From Paenibacillus sp. UNC451MF (GTDB lineage: Bacteria > Bacillota > Bacilli > Paenibacillales > NBRC-103111): 64,000 nt of DNA. The position numbers and the translations under genes were made by a program. Below the pieces are notes generated by a model. It did no database searches, was not told the origin of the DNA, and was given only the letters and a program-made list of their open reading frames with translations. Below are positions 8,393-19,887 of this stretch, in pieces; positions within the stretch are counted from its first letter, which is position 1; each line of letters opens with the position of its first letter. The DNA lies in NCBI RefSeq assembly GCF_000686845.1, contig NZ_JMLS01000008.1:1-64000 (forward strand), read 5' to 3'.

Positions 8393-9250
8393 CTACATCC
8401 TTTTCACAATGCGATAGTGGCTTGGCGGAGAGCCGAAGTACAAGCTGAATGAGCGGGAAAACGAGGCCGCATCAGAATAATGCAGTGTGAACGCAATCTC
8501 TGCGACAGTGAGCGATGTTTCTTTTAGCAGCTGCATTGCTTTATTCATGCGAAGCTTTATTAAATATTTAATAGGTGTCAAACCTAGATGCTCGGTAAAC
8601 ACTTTGGAGAAATAGGATCGATGAATTCCGACATGTTCAGCGATATGATGAACGTCAATGGGCTCGCAATAATGCGTGTTCATATAATCAAGGCTTTTTT
8701 GAATCCATTCTTTCTGGCTGTCTCTTTGTGGTTCCGCTGTCGTGTCCGTTTGACGTTGCATAAGATCGAATAATTGATACAGCAGACTAAGGAACAAGAA
8801 ACGCGTGCGCCCCGGTTGAAGAGCACCCACAGACCAGAAATGCTGCAGCGTCAATTCGACCTCTGTAGAAATAACCCCTTTTACATAGGGCTTGCTGGGC
8901 AGGATTCCCACTAAGGAAAGCAATATCGGAGCTTGTTCTCCGTGGATACCGATCCAGGTCATTTCGAGAACGACATCCAGATCGGCCGGACGGTATTTGT
9001 AGGAAAGGTCGGGAAATAAGCAAAACATATCCCCTTTGTTCAGCAGCACCGTCGTATCCTCATATTGAAAACGCACAGTCCCCGACCTGACAAAATGCAT
9101 GCTGTAATGCCCTATGGCACGCGGACCTGCGTTATAGTTCGGCTTCGCTTTATTGCGTCCAGACCGAACTAACCATAGCCCCAAGGACTTATCTGTCTCG
9201 TCTGGAGTAAAGTACATCGTGTCCGCATATTCCTGAGCGAATTCCTGCAT
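8393..9250 (-). CDS. AraC family transcriptional regulator
   Basis: A 285-residue one-component regulator. The N-terminal half is a cupin-like sensing domain (HFVRSGTVRFQYEDTTVLLNKGDMFCLFP). The last about 100 residues are two AraC helix-turn-helix units (IAEHVGIHRSYFSKVFTEHLGLTP and VAEIAFTLHYSDAASFSRSFSLYFG). It is divergent from the sulfatase operon and probably senses a sugar released from the substrate glycan. Its own promoter appears as TTGCAT-16-TATACT on this strand (9307-9302 and 9285-9280). That -35 lies inside one of the two operator-like repeats, so autoregulation is likely. Confidence 0.9.
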   Translation of the reverse strand: MQEFAQEYADTMYFTPDETDKSLGLWLVRSGRNKAKPNYNAGPRAIGHYSMHFVRSGTVRFQYEDTTVLLNKGDMFCLFPDLSYKYRPADLDVVLEMTWIGIHGEQAPILLSLVGILPSKPYVKGVISTEVELTLQHFWSVGALQPGRTRFLFLSLLYQLFDLMQRQTDTTAEPQRDSQKEWIQKSLDYMNTHYCEPIDVHHIAEHVGIHRSYFSKVFTEHLGLTPIKYLIKLRMNKAMQLLKETSLTVAEIAFTLHYSDAASFSRSFSLYFGSPPSHYRIVKRM

Positions 9251-9279
9251 TCTTATCCCTACTTTTGCTGTTTCTTTTC

Positions 9280-9357
9280 AGTATACTCACTACCTGACAA
9301 AATGCAAAGTCTTTAGGACATTATGCAATTGTCCCATACCCGGGATGACGATATATT
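9280..9357. promoter_or_regulatory. Divergent promoters with paired AraC-type operator repeats
   Basis: Two related sites, GACAAAATGCAAAGTC (9296-9311) and GACATTATGCAATTGTC (9317-9333), share GACAnnATGCAAnnGTC-like positions and start exactly 21 bp apart, two helical turns. This is the usual geometry of tandem AraC half-sites. The rightward promoter TTGTCC (9329-9334), 17 bp, TATATT (9352-9357) has its -35 overlapping the second site. The leftward promoter TTGCAT/TATACT overlaps the first. Confidence 0.6.
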
Positions 9358-9403
9358 GATGCTAGGACTGAAACCATAACGTACATGAGAGGATTTTCTG
9401 CCA

Positions 9404-10792
9404 ATGACTCGCACGAATGTCTTATTTATTCTATCAGATGACCAAGGAGCTTGGGCTATGGGGTGCGCGGGCAACGACGAGATCCGTACGCCGAACCTGG
9501 ATCGGCTCGCGGCTGCGGGCATCCGCTTTGACAATTTTTTCTGCACATCACCTGTTTGCTCTCCGGCAAGAGCGACCTTGCTAACGGGACGCATTCCGTC
9601 ACAGCATGGTGTGCACGACTGGATTAAAGAAGGCAGCATGGGGGAGAAGGCACTAGCCTATCTTGAAGGTCAGACAGCATACACGGATATTTTAGCTGAA
9701 GCAGGCTACTATTGCGGGATAAGCGGTAAGTGGCACTTAGGCGATAGCATGACACCGCAGCACGGTTTTTCCCACTGGTTTGTTCATCAATCCGGTGGGA
9801 GCCCTTACTACGATGCGCCTATGATTCGAGATGGTAAGCCTGGTAAAGAACCCGGGTATGTAACGGATGTCATTACAGAAGATGCCTTGCAGTTCTTGGA
9901 TGGGCAGACAGGAGAACAACCATTTTATTTGAGTGTTCACTATACGGCACCGCATAGTCCGTGGATTAATAACCACCCGGAGGAGATTGTGGCGCTCTAT
10001 GATGATTGCAAGTTCGAATCTTGTCCTCAAGAACCCGAGCATCCATGGACGATACCTGACGCACCGTGGGGCAACGATTGGAAGGCTAATTTGAAAGGGT
10101 ATTTCGCCGCTGTCACTGCGATGGATATTCAGATCGGACGCTTGATCGATAAGTTAGAAGCAAAGGGCTTGAGGGAAAATACGTTAATCGTATTTATGGG
10201 TGATAACGGATTTAACTGTGGTCATCACGGTTTTTGGGGCAAAGGAAATGGCACATTTCCACAAAATATGTATGACACCTCCGTGAAAGTTCCAGCTCTT
10301 TTCAGCCAACCAGGAACAGTTCCACAAGGTGAGGTCTGCTCTTCCATGCTGAGCGGATATGATTTTATGCCGACCTTATTGGAATATCTTGAGGTGAGTA
10401 ATTCAACTGCGGCTTCGGATCATATCAAACTGCCCGGACAAAGCTTTGCTCCCCTGCTCCTAGGTAAGCCAGTAGAGGAACGCGAGCATATATTCGTATT
10501 CGATGAATACGGTCCAGTACGCATGATCCGAAGCAACGAATGGAAATACATTCATCGTTATCCGTATGGACCTCACGAGCTGTATGACCTAAGGAATGAC
10601 CCTGACGAACGTAATAATCTGATGCTTGCCGGAGAGGATCACGAACATGCGGTTCATCTGAAGGCAGAGCTTGACGAATGGTTCGTACGCTATGTAAACC
10701 CAGAGTTGGATGGCGTTCGCGAACCTGTAACAGGGGGAGGACAGCTAACGCTGGCGGGTACTGCTAGCAAAGGCAAGAAAGCATTTTCCTAG
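9404..10792 (+). CDS. Sulfatase (Cys-type, CSPAR)
   Basis: A 462-residue sulfatase of the alkaline-phosphatase-like superfamily (S1-type), hydrolysing sulfate esters. The N-terminus FILSDDQG carries the calcium-binding aspartates. The active-site signature is Cys52-Ser-Pro-Ala-Arg followed by LLTGRIPSQHG, where Cys52 must be converted to formylglycine. FMGDNGFNCGHHGFWGKGNG is the second metal-binding region. No signal peptide, so probably cytosolic and acting on imported oligosaccharides. It is the first gene of the AraC-linked operon. The C-terminus has the common YDLRNDPDERNNL segment. Confidence 0.92.
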   Translation: MTRTNVLFILSDDQGAWAMGCAGNDEIRTPNLDRLAAAGIRFDNFFCTSPVCSPARATLLTGRIPSQHGVHDWIKEGSMGEKALAYLEGQTAYTDILAEAGYYCGISGKWHLGDSMTPQHGFSHWFVHQSGGSPYYDAPMIRDGKPGKEPGYVTDVITEDALQFLDGQTGEQPFYLSVHYTAPHSPWINNHPEEIVALYDDCKFESCPQEPEHPWTIPDAPWGNDWKANLKGYFAAVTAMDIQIGRLIDKLEAKGLRENTLIVFMGDNGFNCGHHGFWGKGNGTFPQNMYDTSVKVPALFSQPGTVPQGEVCSSMLSGYDFMPTLLEYLEVSNSTAASDHIKLPGQSFAPLLLGKPVEEREHIFVFDEYGPVRMIRSNEWKYIHRYPYGPHELYDLRNDPDERNNLMLAGEDHEHAVHLKAELDEWFVRYVNPELDGVREPVTGGGQLTLAGTASKGKKAFS

Positions 10793-10858
10793 AACCCTGT
10801 CAAAAACGATCGTATTGCGAGATGCCACAAGACAACAAGCATCGGAGGTAGCGGCAGC

Positions 10859-12379
10859 ATGAACCATAAAAAACCGAACATCCTTTTAATTACAAGTGAT
10901 CAGCAGCATTGGAATACGATTGGCGCCTTTAACAAGGAGCTCCATACACCGAATTTGGACCGGCTTGTTCGTGAAGGGACTACATTTGACAGAGCCTACT
11001 GCCCTAACCCGACGTGTACTCCAACAAGAGCATCTATTGTCACCGGGATGTATCCTAGTCAGCATGGGGCATGGACTTTGGGCACCAAGCTGTTGGAAGA
11101 CAGGGAAACCGTAGGTGAATTGCTAAGCAGCGGCGCTGGCTATAAGACGGCATTGATTGGTAAAGCGCACTTTCAGCCCATCGGCTCGACCGAGCAGTAC
11201 TCCTCTCTGGAAGGCAGGGAGAAGCTGCATGATTTTGAATTCTGGAAATCATTCACTGGTCCATATTATGGCTTTGAACGAGCCGAAATGCTTAGAAACC
11301 ATACGAACGAATGGCTGGTGGGACAGCATTACGCCTTATGGATGGAGGAAAAGGGCTGCAAGAATTGGCGTGATTATTTCACCCCACCTATCGGGACGAT
11401 GGATGCGAATGAACAGTTTAGCTGGCCGATTCCAGAGAAATACCATTATAATACTTGGATTGCAGAAAGAACGAACGATCTTCTGGAGCAGTATCAGCAA
11501 GCAGACGATGCATTCTTTTTGTGGGCCAGCTTTCCGGACCCTCATCCTCCGTACTTGGTTCCTGAACCATGGGCGAGCATGTATGAACCGAAGAAGCTTA
11601 CGATTCCTAGCTTGATACCTGGCGAGCATGATAGCAATCCGCCTCATTTCGGTAAGACGCAAGAGCCCGAGCCGGACTTTTCAGACTATAAGGAAACGGG
11701 CTTTGGCATTCACGGGTATCATTCCCACGTCAAACTCACAGAAGAAGAGCATAAGAAATCGGTGGCTGTCTATTATGGAATGATCAGCTTTATGGATAAG
11801 TATATAGGCTCTATCCTGGACAAATTGGAGGAGCTCGGGCTGAAAGAAGACACCATCGTCATTTTTACGACCGATCACGGTCATTTCTTCGGCCATCACG
11901 GGCTGCAAGCCAAGGGGGGATTTCATTACGAGGATTTGATCCGGGTTCCGTTCATCGTCAGGTATCCGGGCGAGGTTCCCGCAGGCAAGGTGTCCGACTC
12001 AATGCAGTCCTTGGTGGATTTGGCTCCAACATTTCTTTCCTATGCAGGTGTGACAGTGCCTCCGACTATGACCGGGGTGAATCAGACTCAGGTTTGGAAA
12101 GATCCGCAAAGTAAAGCAAGAGATCATATCATTTGTGAATTTCATCATGAACCGAACACGATTCACCAGAAAACGTATGTAGATTCTAGGTATAAAATAA
12201 CCGTGTACTATAACCAGACCTATGGCGAATTATTTGATCTGGAAGAGGACCCGGGAGAACTCAGAAATCTGTGGCATGAAGAAAGGTACAAGGAGCTTAA
12301 GCTGGAGCTCTTAATGAAATATATTTGGGCGGAGCTGGGCAAAGAACCGATGCCTATGCCGAGGGTTTCCCACGCGTAG
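10859..12379 (+). CDS. Sulfatase (Cys-type, CTPTR)
   Basis: A 506-residue sulfatase paralogue. Metal-binding ITSDQQ is near the N-terminus, the formylglycine signature is Cys53-Thr-Pro-Thr-Arg then SIVTGMYPSQHG, and TTDHGHFFGHHGLQAKGG forms the second metal site. FDLEEDPGELRNLW near the end is typical. No signal peptide, so cytosolic. CGGAGG is close to the ATG. The motif and length differ from both other sulfatases here, so each probably removes a different sulfate (position or sugar) from one glycan. Confidence 0.92.
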   Translation: MNHKKPNILLITSDQQHWNTIGAFNKELHTPNLDRLVREGTTFDRAYCPNPTCTPTRASIVTGMYPSQHGAWTLGTKLLEDRETVGELLSSGAGYKTALIGKAHFQPIGSTEQYSSLEGREKLHDFEFWKSFTGPYYGFERAEMLRNHTNEWLVGQHYALWMEEKGCKNWRDYFTPPIGTMDANEQFSWPIPEKYHYNTWIAERTNDLLEQYQQADDAFFLWASFPDPHPPYLVPEPWASMYEPKKLTIPSLIPGEHDSNPPHFGKTQEPEPDFSDYKETGFGIHGYHSHVKLTEEEHKKSVAVYYGMISFMDKYIGSILDKLEELGLKEDTIVIFTTDHGHFFGHHGLQAKGGFHYEDLIRVPFIVRYPGEVPAGKVSDSMQSLVDLAPTFLSYAGVTVPPTMTGVNQTQVWKDPQSKARDHIICEFHHEPNTIHQKTYVDSRYKITVYYNQTYGELFDLEEDPGELRNLWHEERYKELKLELLMKYIWAELGKEPMPMPRVSHA

Positions 12380-12530
12380 AAGGCTTCTGGGGCCTATGTG
12401 CAAATTTGGCATATGCCGTAAAAAATGACTTATATACAAGTGGAATTCAAATTTATTAATCTGGCAGTAAGCCGACTGGACGTTATTAGGGAAGGTCGGC
12501 GCTCGCCGGGTACTATGGGAGGTAAGTCCA

Positions 12531-14183
12531 TTGACAATCGTATTGAACACCCAAGTGTTAAGTTCATTATCCAAGGTGTTTGCAGATGAAGCTCTAACAG
12601 AGCCCCTGCTGAAAAAAGCAAGCGCATTCATGAACGAGACGTTCTCCTTTCAAGTGGCCCTTCACTCACCCATGCTTCTCAAGTCCGTTCAAGTAAAAGT
12701 ACGCGGAGAGCTTGCTGGAGTTACAACTGTAAGAACGGTCGGGCTTGTACCTTCTGAGCTACCCTGGATGCATGATGCCGATTTGCATGTACTTCGCACC
12801 ACGCCGGGACTTTACCCGGACCCGCTGTATACGGTGGATGAGCAAGAGGGGCTTACTTTATTTCCCGAACAATGGAGAGCCTTGTGGTTCACGGTTGCAT
12901 TAGACAGAACGGTGAAGCCTGGGGAGTACGACATCGAGGTTGCTTTCGAAAATGCGCAGGGCGTAGAGCTCAACTCCGAGAAACTGAAGCTTGAAGTTAT
13001 TGCGGCTGAGCTACCTGAGCAAAAGCTCATCCACACCGAATGGTTCCATACGGATTGCCTGGCTGTACATTATGGGGTAGAAGTATTCTCGGAGCGCCAT
13101 TGGGAGCTGATCGATAAGTATGTCCATACGGCGGTTCGGCATGGTATCAACATGATTTTGACTCCAATCTTCACTCCACCGCTAGATACGGCTGTCGGTG
13201 CTGAGAGGCCTACAGTTCAACTCGTCGATGTGCAGAAATCGGGGGATACGTACGAGTTCGCTTTCGATAAGCTGAAACGTTGGGTTGATCTTTGTACGGA
13301 GCGGGGAATCCGTTACTTCGAGTTCTCGCATTTATTCACTCAGTGGGGTGCCAAGCATGCGCCCAAAATCATGGCTGTAGAAAATGGGGAGTACACGAAG
13401 ATTTTCGGTTGGGAAACGGATGCCAATAGTGATGAATATCGCAGCTTCCTAACGCAGTTTTTGCAAAAGCTTGTTAGCTTTATTCAAACGAACGAATTAG
13501 AAGAAAGAAGCTATTTCCATAATTCCGATGAACCAAGAATGGAAGACATGGAGCAGTACAAGCGAATCAGTGAATTTACGAAACAGCATTTGGGTGATTA
13601 TCCAATTATCGATGCCTTATCAGATTATGCCTTTTATGAGAAGGGCGTTGTAGAGAGACCGATCCCGGCGAACAATCATATCGAACCGTTCATCGAGAAC
13701 GGGGTTAAGCCTTTGTGGACCTATTATTGCGTCTCGCAAAGAAAGCTCGTTTCCAATCGTTTTTTCAATATGCCGTCAGCCAGAAACAGGATTATTGGCA
13801 TGCAGCTGTATAAATTTGGGGCGGAAGGGTTCTTGCATTGGGGCTATAATTTCTGGTTCTCCCAATATTCCAAGAAACCGATCAACCCATTCCTGAATAC
13901 GGACGCCAATCATTCGTTCCCTTCGGGGGATGCCTTTCTTGTGTACCCAGGCCCAGACGGACCTATCGAATCAATCCGAATGGAAGTTTTTTATGAAGCA
14001 TTGCAGGATTTACGCGCTCTTCAGCTGTTGGAAACCTTCTTAGGCAAAGAGCAAGTTGTTGCTCTGCTGGAAGAGGGGTTGGAGCAGCCGCTAACATTTA
14101 ATGAGTATCCCCGGTCTGCGGAATGGCTGTTAGCCAAGAGAGAGCAGATTAATCAAAATATTCAGCAGTATGTATCAAAGTAA
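12531..14183 (+). CDS. GH123-type glycoside hydrolase (DUF4091 catalytic domain)
   Basis: A 550-residue protein starting at TTG, 8 nt after GGGAGG (12517-12522). The N-terminal roughly 160 residues are a beta-sandwich. The rest looks like the TIM-barrel catalytic domain of family GH123 (formerly DUF4091), known for exo-beta-N-acetylgalactosaminidase acting through a neighbouring-group mechanism. The Asp333-Glu334 pair in FHNSDEPRM fits the catalytic Asp-Glu pair of that family, and LHWGYNFW plus the C-terminal helix RMEVFYEALQDLRAL are typical. No signal peptide. Flanked by sulfatases, it probably removes GalNAc after desulfation. Exact specificity is inference. Confidence 0.8.
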   Translation: MTIVLNTQVLSSLSKVFADEALTEPLLKKASAFMNETFSFQVALHSPMLLKSVQVKVRGELAGVTTVRTVGLVPSELPWMHDADLHVLRTTPGLYPDPLYTVDEQEGLTLFPEQWRALWFTVALDRTVKPGEYDIEVAFENAQGVELNSEKLKLEVIAAELPEQKLIHTEWFHTDCLAVHYGVEVFSERHWELIDKYVHTAVRHGINMILTPIFTPPLDTAVGAERPTVQLVDVQKSGDTYEFAFDKLKRWVDLCTERGIRYFEFSHLFTQWGAKHAPKIMAVENGEYTKIFGWETDANSDEYRSFLTQFLQKLVSFIQTNELEERSYFHNSDEPRMEDMEQYKRISEFTKQHLGDYPIIDALSDYAFYEKGVVERPIPANNHIEPFIENGVKPLWTYYCVSQRKLVSNRFFNMPSARNRIIGMQLYKFGAEGFLHWGYNFWFSQYSKKPINPFLNTDANHSFPSGDAFLVYPGPDGPIESIRMEVFYEALQDLRALQLLETFLGKEQVVALLEEGLEQPLTFNEYPRSAEWLLAKREQINQNIQQYVSK

Positions 14184-14214
14184 AACCATCATGAAGCCGC
14201 TGGGAGAAGATAAA

Positions 14215-15591
14215 ATGAGTCGTAAGAAACCAAACCTGCTGTTTGTTTTCCCAGATCAATGGCGAAGACAGGCCGTCGGTTACCGAAAAGAAGATGAAGT
14301 GATCACTCCGCATATCGACCGCTTTGCACAGGAGAGTCTGATTATGAATAATGCGATCAGCTGCTTTCCGCTGTGCTCACCTAACCGCTCGGTTATGCTG
14401 ACGGGAAGATACCCGCTATCGACGGGTGTTACTACGAATTGCAAGCTGGGACTTCCTGTGAAAATGAACGATGATGAGCTAACGATAGGTAACATTTTGA
14501 AGAAGGAAGGGTATCAAACCGGCTACATCGGAAAATGGCATCTTGATTTGCCGGAGCAGTCAGCGGTGGAGGAGCCAGAGTCAGGCGCTAGACACTGGGA
14601 TGCCTACATACCTTCTGGTCCAAGAAGATTCGGATTCGATTTCTGGTATTCGTATAATGCCTACGATCAGCACTTAAGACCGCATTATTGGCGGGATACG
14701 CCACAAATGATCGAGCCTAACGAATGGTCGACCAAGCATGAGACGGACGTTGCTATCGAGTTCATCCGCAACCGGAACCAAGAGCAGCCGTTTTGCTTAT
14801 ATGTGTCTTGGAATCCACCTCACCAGCCTTTCGAGCAGGTTCCGGATACATACAAACAGATGTATGCCGATAAGCCTGTTAGCTACCGTCCGAATGTCCA
14901 GGGAAAAGGGCTCGCGCAGGCAGAACAGCATCTTCGTAACTATTACGCTGCGGTGTCGGCAACGGATGATCAGTTCGCTCGCTTGCTTCAAGCTCTGGAG
15001 GATGAGGGGCTGTCCGACGATACGATTGTCGTGCTTACTTCGGATCACGGTGAGATGATGGGCTCCCATGGCTGGCTGGAGCATAAAAACATTTGGTATG
15101 AAGAATCCATCGGCGTTCCTTGCTTCATACGATATCCAGGCCATGTTGCCACAGGCACCGAAGAATGTCTGTTCAACAGCTCAGACCTTGTTCCTACGCT
15201 GCTAGGCTTAATGGACATCCCGGCCCCGGCACAGGTTCAAGGAAGCAACCTTTCGTCTCTTCTTCGCGGAGAGGGTGGGGATCGTCCTTCATCCACCTTC
15301 ATCTGTCATTATCCTGGAGCTATTGGAGAGCACGAACAAGCGCGTGCGCAGGGTCTGGACATTAACGCTTATGGCTGGCGTGGAGTTCGCACGAATCGAT
15401 ACACCTACGTAGCCAAACGTAATTTTGGAGATGAAACGGTCGTAAGAATGTGCTATGACAACGAGAATGACCCGTATCAAATGAATCCAGTTAAGTTGGA
15501 AAGCGCCCCGCTGGAAGGACCTGAGGTTGAGTTAGAGCAGGAATTGAAAGCTTGGCTGGAGCAGCTGCGAGATCCTTTTAGCTTGGAGTAG
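14215..15591 (+). CDS. Sulfatase (Cys-type, CSPNR)
   Basis: A 458-residue sulfatase. The ATG at 14215 is chosen over in-frame ATGs at 14170 and 14191: GGGAGA lies just before it, and the product then starts MSRKKPNLLFVFPDQWRR like the other sulfatases. The formylglycine signature is Cys54-Ser-Pro-Asn-Arg then SVMLTGRYPLSTG. LTSDHGEMMGSHGWLEHK is the second metal site. No signal peptide. The frame could reach back to overlap the GH123 stop, so translational coupling is possible. As with the other two sulfatases, a formylglycine-generating enzyme or anaerobic maturase must be encoded outside this window. Confidence 0.92.
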   Translation: MSRKKPNLLFVFPDQWRRQAVGYRKEDEVITPHIDRFAQESLIMNNAISCFPLCSPNRSVMLTGRYPLSTGVTTNCKLGLPVKMNDDELTIGNILKKEGYQTGYIGKWHLDLPEQSAVEEPESGARHWDAYIPSGPRRFGFDFWYSYNAYDQHLRPHYWRDTPQMIEPNEWSTKHETDVAIEFIRNRNQEQPFCLYVSWNPPHQPFEQVPDTYKQMYADKPVSYRPNVQGKGLAQAEQHLRNYYAAVSATDDQFARLLQALEDEGLSDDTIVVLTSDHGEMMGSHGWLEHKNIWYEESIGVPCFIRYPGHVATGTEECLFNSSDLVPTLLGLMDIPAPAQVQGSNLSSLLRGEGGDRPSSTFICHYPGAIGEHEQARAQGLDINAYGWRGVRTNRYTYVAKRNFGDETVVRMCYDNENDPYQMNPVKLESAPLEGPEVELEQELKAWLEQLRDPFSLE

Positions 15592-15629
15592 TAAAATCGA
15601 TTGGGTTAGAGAAAATTTTGATTATAAGC

Positions 15630-15690
15630 TAGGACTATTGCTGGAGGGCTGATGACAGTCCTTCAGCAAATCCCTCAGCTATACATAGTC
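15630..15690 (+). other. Hairpin between sulfatase and binding-protein genes
   Basis: GCTG plus AGGG (from about 15640) pairs with CCCT plus AGC (to about 15678) and encloses a smaller CTGA/TCAG hairpin. There is no T-run, so it is not a clean terminator. It may be an mRNA-stabilising structure before the solute-binding-protein gene, whose transcript is often made in excess. Confidence 0.35.
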
Positions 15691-15714
15691 GATAAAAATT
15701 AGGGGGATTACACA

Positions 15715-17019
15715 ATGAAAAGAAAACGCTTTCAAAAAATGGGAACAGCATCACTTGCCGCAGCGCTCTTAGCTACTTTTGTAACCGCTTGCAACTCTGG
15801 GGCAGACAGTACAGCAACGACTCCTAAAGAAACTCCGACGGTGAAGGACAGCAAGAAGCCAGTTGAGCTGGTCGTCTATAATGCTTCGAATTCCACGGCT
15901 ACCGCGGAAGCTTTTATGGATAGCGATATCGGCAAAGAAATTAAGGCCAAATTTCCGCAGGTGACCATCAAGTTCATTGCTACGGGCAAAGGTACGACGC
16001 CTAACGAGCTAATCGTTTCCGGGCAAGCGGTGGATTTGGTTCTATGCTCGGTGTTTTCGTTTCCGTCTCTTGCTGACACCCAGCTGTTGTTCGACATGAG
16101 TGAGTTAATAAAGAAAAATCGTTATGATCTTAATCGTCTAGGGCCTAATACGGTTGAGTTTCAAAAGCAGTTCGGCGGGGGAATCTACGGCTTCCCTGTA
16201 GCGAGTGCTCCCACAGCCCTTTTCTACAATAAAGACATCTTTGATAAATTCGGGGTTCCTTATCCAAAGGACGGGATGACCTGGGACGAAACCTATGAAT
16301 TAGCCAAAAAGATGACGCGAACCGATGCCGGGACGACTTATTACGGCTTTGCGACCCGCTATCCATTTATGTATAACACCAATCAGTTATCGCTTTCATA
16401 CTATAACCCTACAACGCAAAACGTTCAGGTTACGGATGATAAGTTTAAGCTGTTTATGGAAAACTTTACGCGGTTCAGTCAAATTCCAGGTAATGACAAA
16501 GCGAATACGGATATGTTCGGCAAAGATAAGAACGTCGCGATGATGGCTTATCAGATTGGACGCTGGGATTTCGATAGCTGGGATATGGTGAGCATGCCTA
16601 CTTTCAAAGAAGCGCCGGGTATCGGACCGCAGGATTACGCTACATATATGAATATTTCCAGCACTAGTAAAAATAAAGACCTCGCGTTTGAAATTTTGAC
16701 GGCGCTGACGTCCGATGAGTACCAAATGAAAATTTCTAAGGCCGGTACTCTGCCGGTTGTTACGACTCCTGAGGTTATCAAGGCTTTCGGCCAGTCCGCA
16801 GATGGGTCTAACGGAAGAAACTTTAAAGGGAAAAATGTCAGTGCCTTCTTCGCAAAAGAAAGAGCAAAGCCGTCCTTCGTGACCAAATATGACGATATCG
16901 TTGCCAAACGGATGACCACGGCTTTCAATGCTATTGTAGCAGGAGAGAAAGACTCAATAAGCGCTTTGCGTGAAGCGCAGGAGGGTGCTACGAAAGATAT
17001 TGCATCCGTTAAAAAGTAA
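15715..17019 (+). CDS. ABC sugar-type solute-binding lipoprotein
   Basis: A 434-residue extracellular solute-binding protein, family 1 (carbohydrate type). The leader MKRKRFQKMG...ALLATFVTAC ends in a lipobox with Cys26, so it is a membrane-anchored lipoprotein. A Thr/Pro/Lys linker follows, then the two-lobed domain with FYNKDIFDKFGVPYPKDGMTWDE, the usual signature near one third of the mature length. GGGGG precedes the ATG. It follows the sulfatase/GH123 genes, so the ligand is probably a sugar of the same pathway. No permease genes follow, so it must borrow permeases from elsewhere or act as a sensor. Confidence 0.9.
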   Translation: MKRKRFQKMGTASLAAALLATFVTACNSGADSTATTPKETPTVKDSKKPVELVVYNASNSTATAEAFMDSDIGKEIKAKFPQVTIKFIATGKGTTPNELIVSGQAVDLVLCSVFSFPSLADTQLLFDMSELIKKNRYDLNRLGPNTVEFQKQFGGGIYGFPVASAPTALFYNKDIFDKFGVPYPKDGMTWDETYELAKKMTRTDAGTTYYGFATRYPFMYNTNQLSLSYYNPTTQNVQVTDDKFKLFMENFTRFSQIPGNDKANTDMFGKDKNVAMMAYQIGRWDFDSWDMVSMPTFKEAPGIGPQDYATYMNISSTSKNKDLAFEILTALTSDEYQMKISKAGTLPVVTTPEVIKAFGQSADGSNGRNFKGKNVSAFFAKERAKPSFVTKYDDIVAKRMTTAFNAIVAGEKDSISALREAQEGATKDIASVKK

Positions 17020-17032
17020 AAGGTTCAGATTC

Positions 17033-17150
17033 ATGCTCGTTAGGAGTTACCTTGACTCTAGGTAATTGATCAGGCATGATACTGTTAAACGGCTTGCTGA
17101 CGTTCGGAAGGACGGTCCCGCTTCAGGACTTATCTTCATAGGACGAGCAT
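17033..17150 (+). other. Possible structured RNA element upstream of yidD
   Basis: ATGCTCGT (17033-17040) and ACGAGCAT (17143-17150) are perfectly complementary and enclose about 100 nt. An inner hairpin, TTACCT/AGGTAA (17047-17065), lies within. No known riboswitch core was recognised. It fills the gap between the binding-protein gene and yidD. Confidence 0.25.
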
Positions 17151-17178
17151 AGGCTGCTGACAGTCAGGAGGCGCATCA

Positions 17179-17409
17179 ATGAAAAAACTGCTGCAGGGCG
17201 GGGTCAAATTTTATCGAAAATTCATTTCGCCGCTGAAGCCGCCGACATGCCGATTTTATCCTTCTTGCTCCCAATATGCGCTGGATGCGCTGGAAATACA
17301 CGGTCCCGCCAAAGGAACCTGGTTAGCTGTGAAAAGAATATGTAAGTGCCATCCGTTTCATCCTGGGGGGATTGATTATGTTCCTCCAGCGACGGAAAAG
17401 CAAAAATAA
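17179..17409 (+). CDS. yidD: Membrane protein insertion efficiency factor YidD
   Basis: A 76-residue protein with the complete YidD signature: [20 protein letters not shown], then [22 protein letters not shown] and [15 protein letters not shown]. The cysteine positions and the HPGG(I/Y)D end are diagnostic. It is thought to help the YidC/Sec insertion pathway from the cytosolic face through an amphipathic N-terminal helix. AGGAGG precedes the ATG. Here it stands alone, not next to rnpA/yidC/oxaA. Confidence 0.95.
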   Translation: MKKLLQGGVKFYRKFISPLKPPTCRFYPSCSQYALDALEIHGPAKGTWLAVKRICKCHPFHPGGIDYVPPATEKQK

Positions 17410-17463
17410 ATGAAATTAGAAAGGGTGCCGAATCGGGTTGTTAGACACCGCAGGCTCCCTCAC

Positions 17464-17492
17464 TTGACACAGGTCGGCTTTATCGCTATATT
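17464..17492 (+). promoter_or_regulatory. SigA-type promoter of the metG T-box transcript
   Basis: TTGACA (17464-17469), 17-bp spacer, TATATT (17487-17492). It lies just upstream of the T-box leader and would start the leader near 17500. Confidence 0.75.
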
Positions 17493-17499
17493 TGCCTTA

Positions 17500-19824
<2,325 letters not shown>

Positions 19825-19887
19825 GGATTGTTCACGTTAACAATAATAATGAATAATCCATGACTCTTACCAGGAGGCCTAACCATT

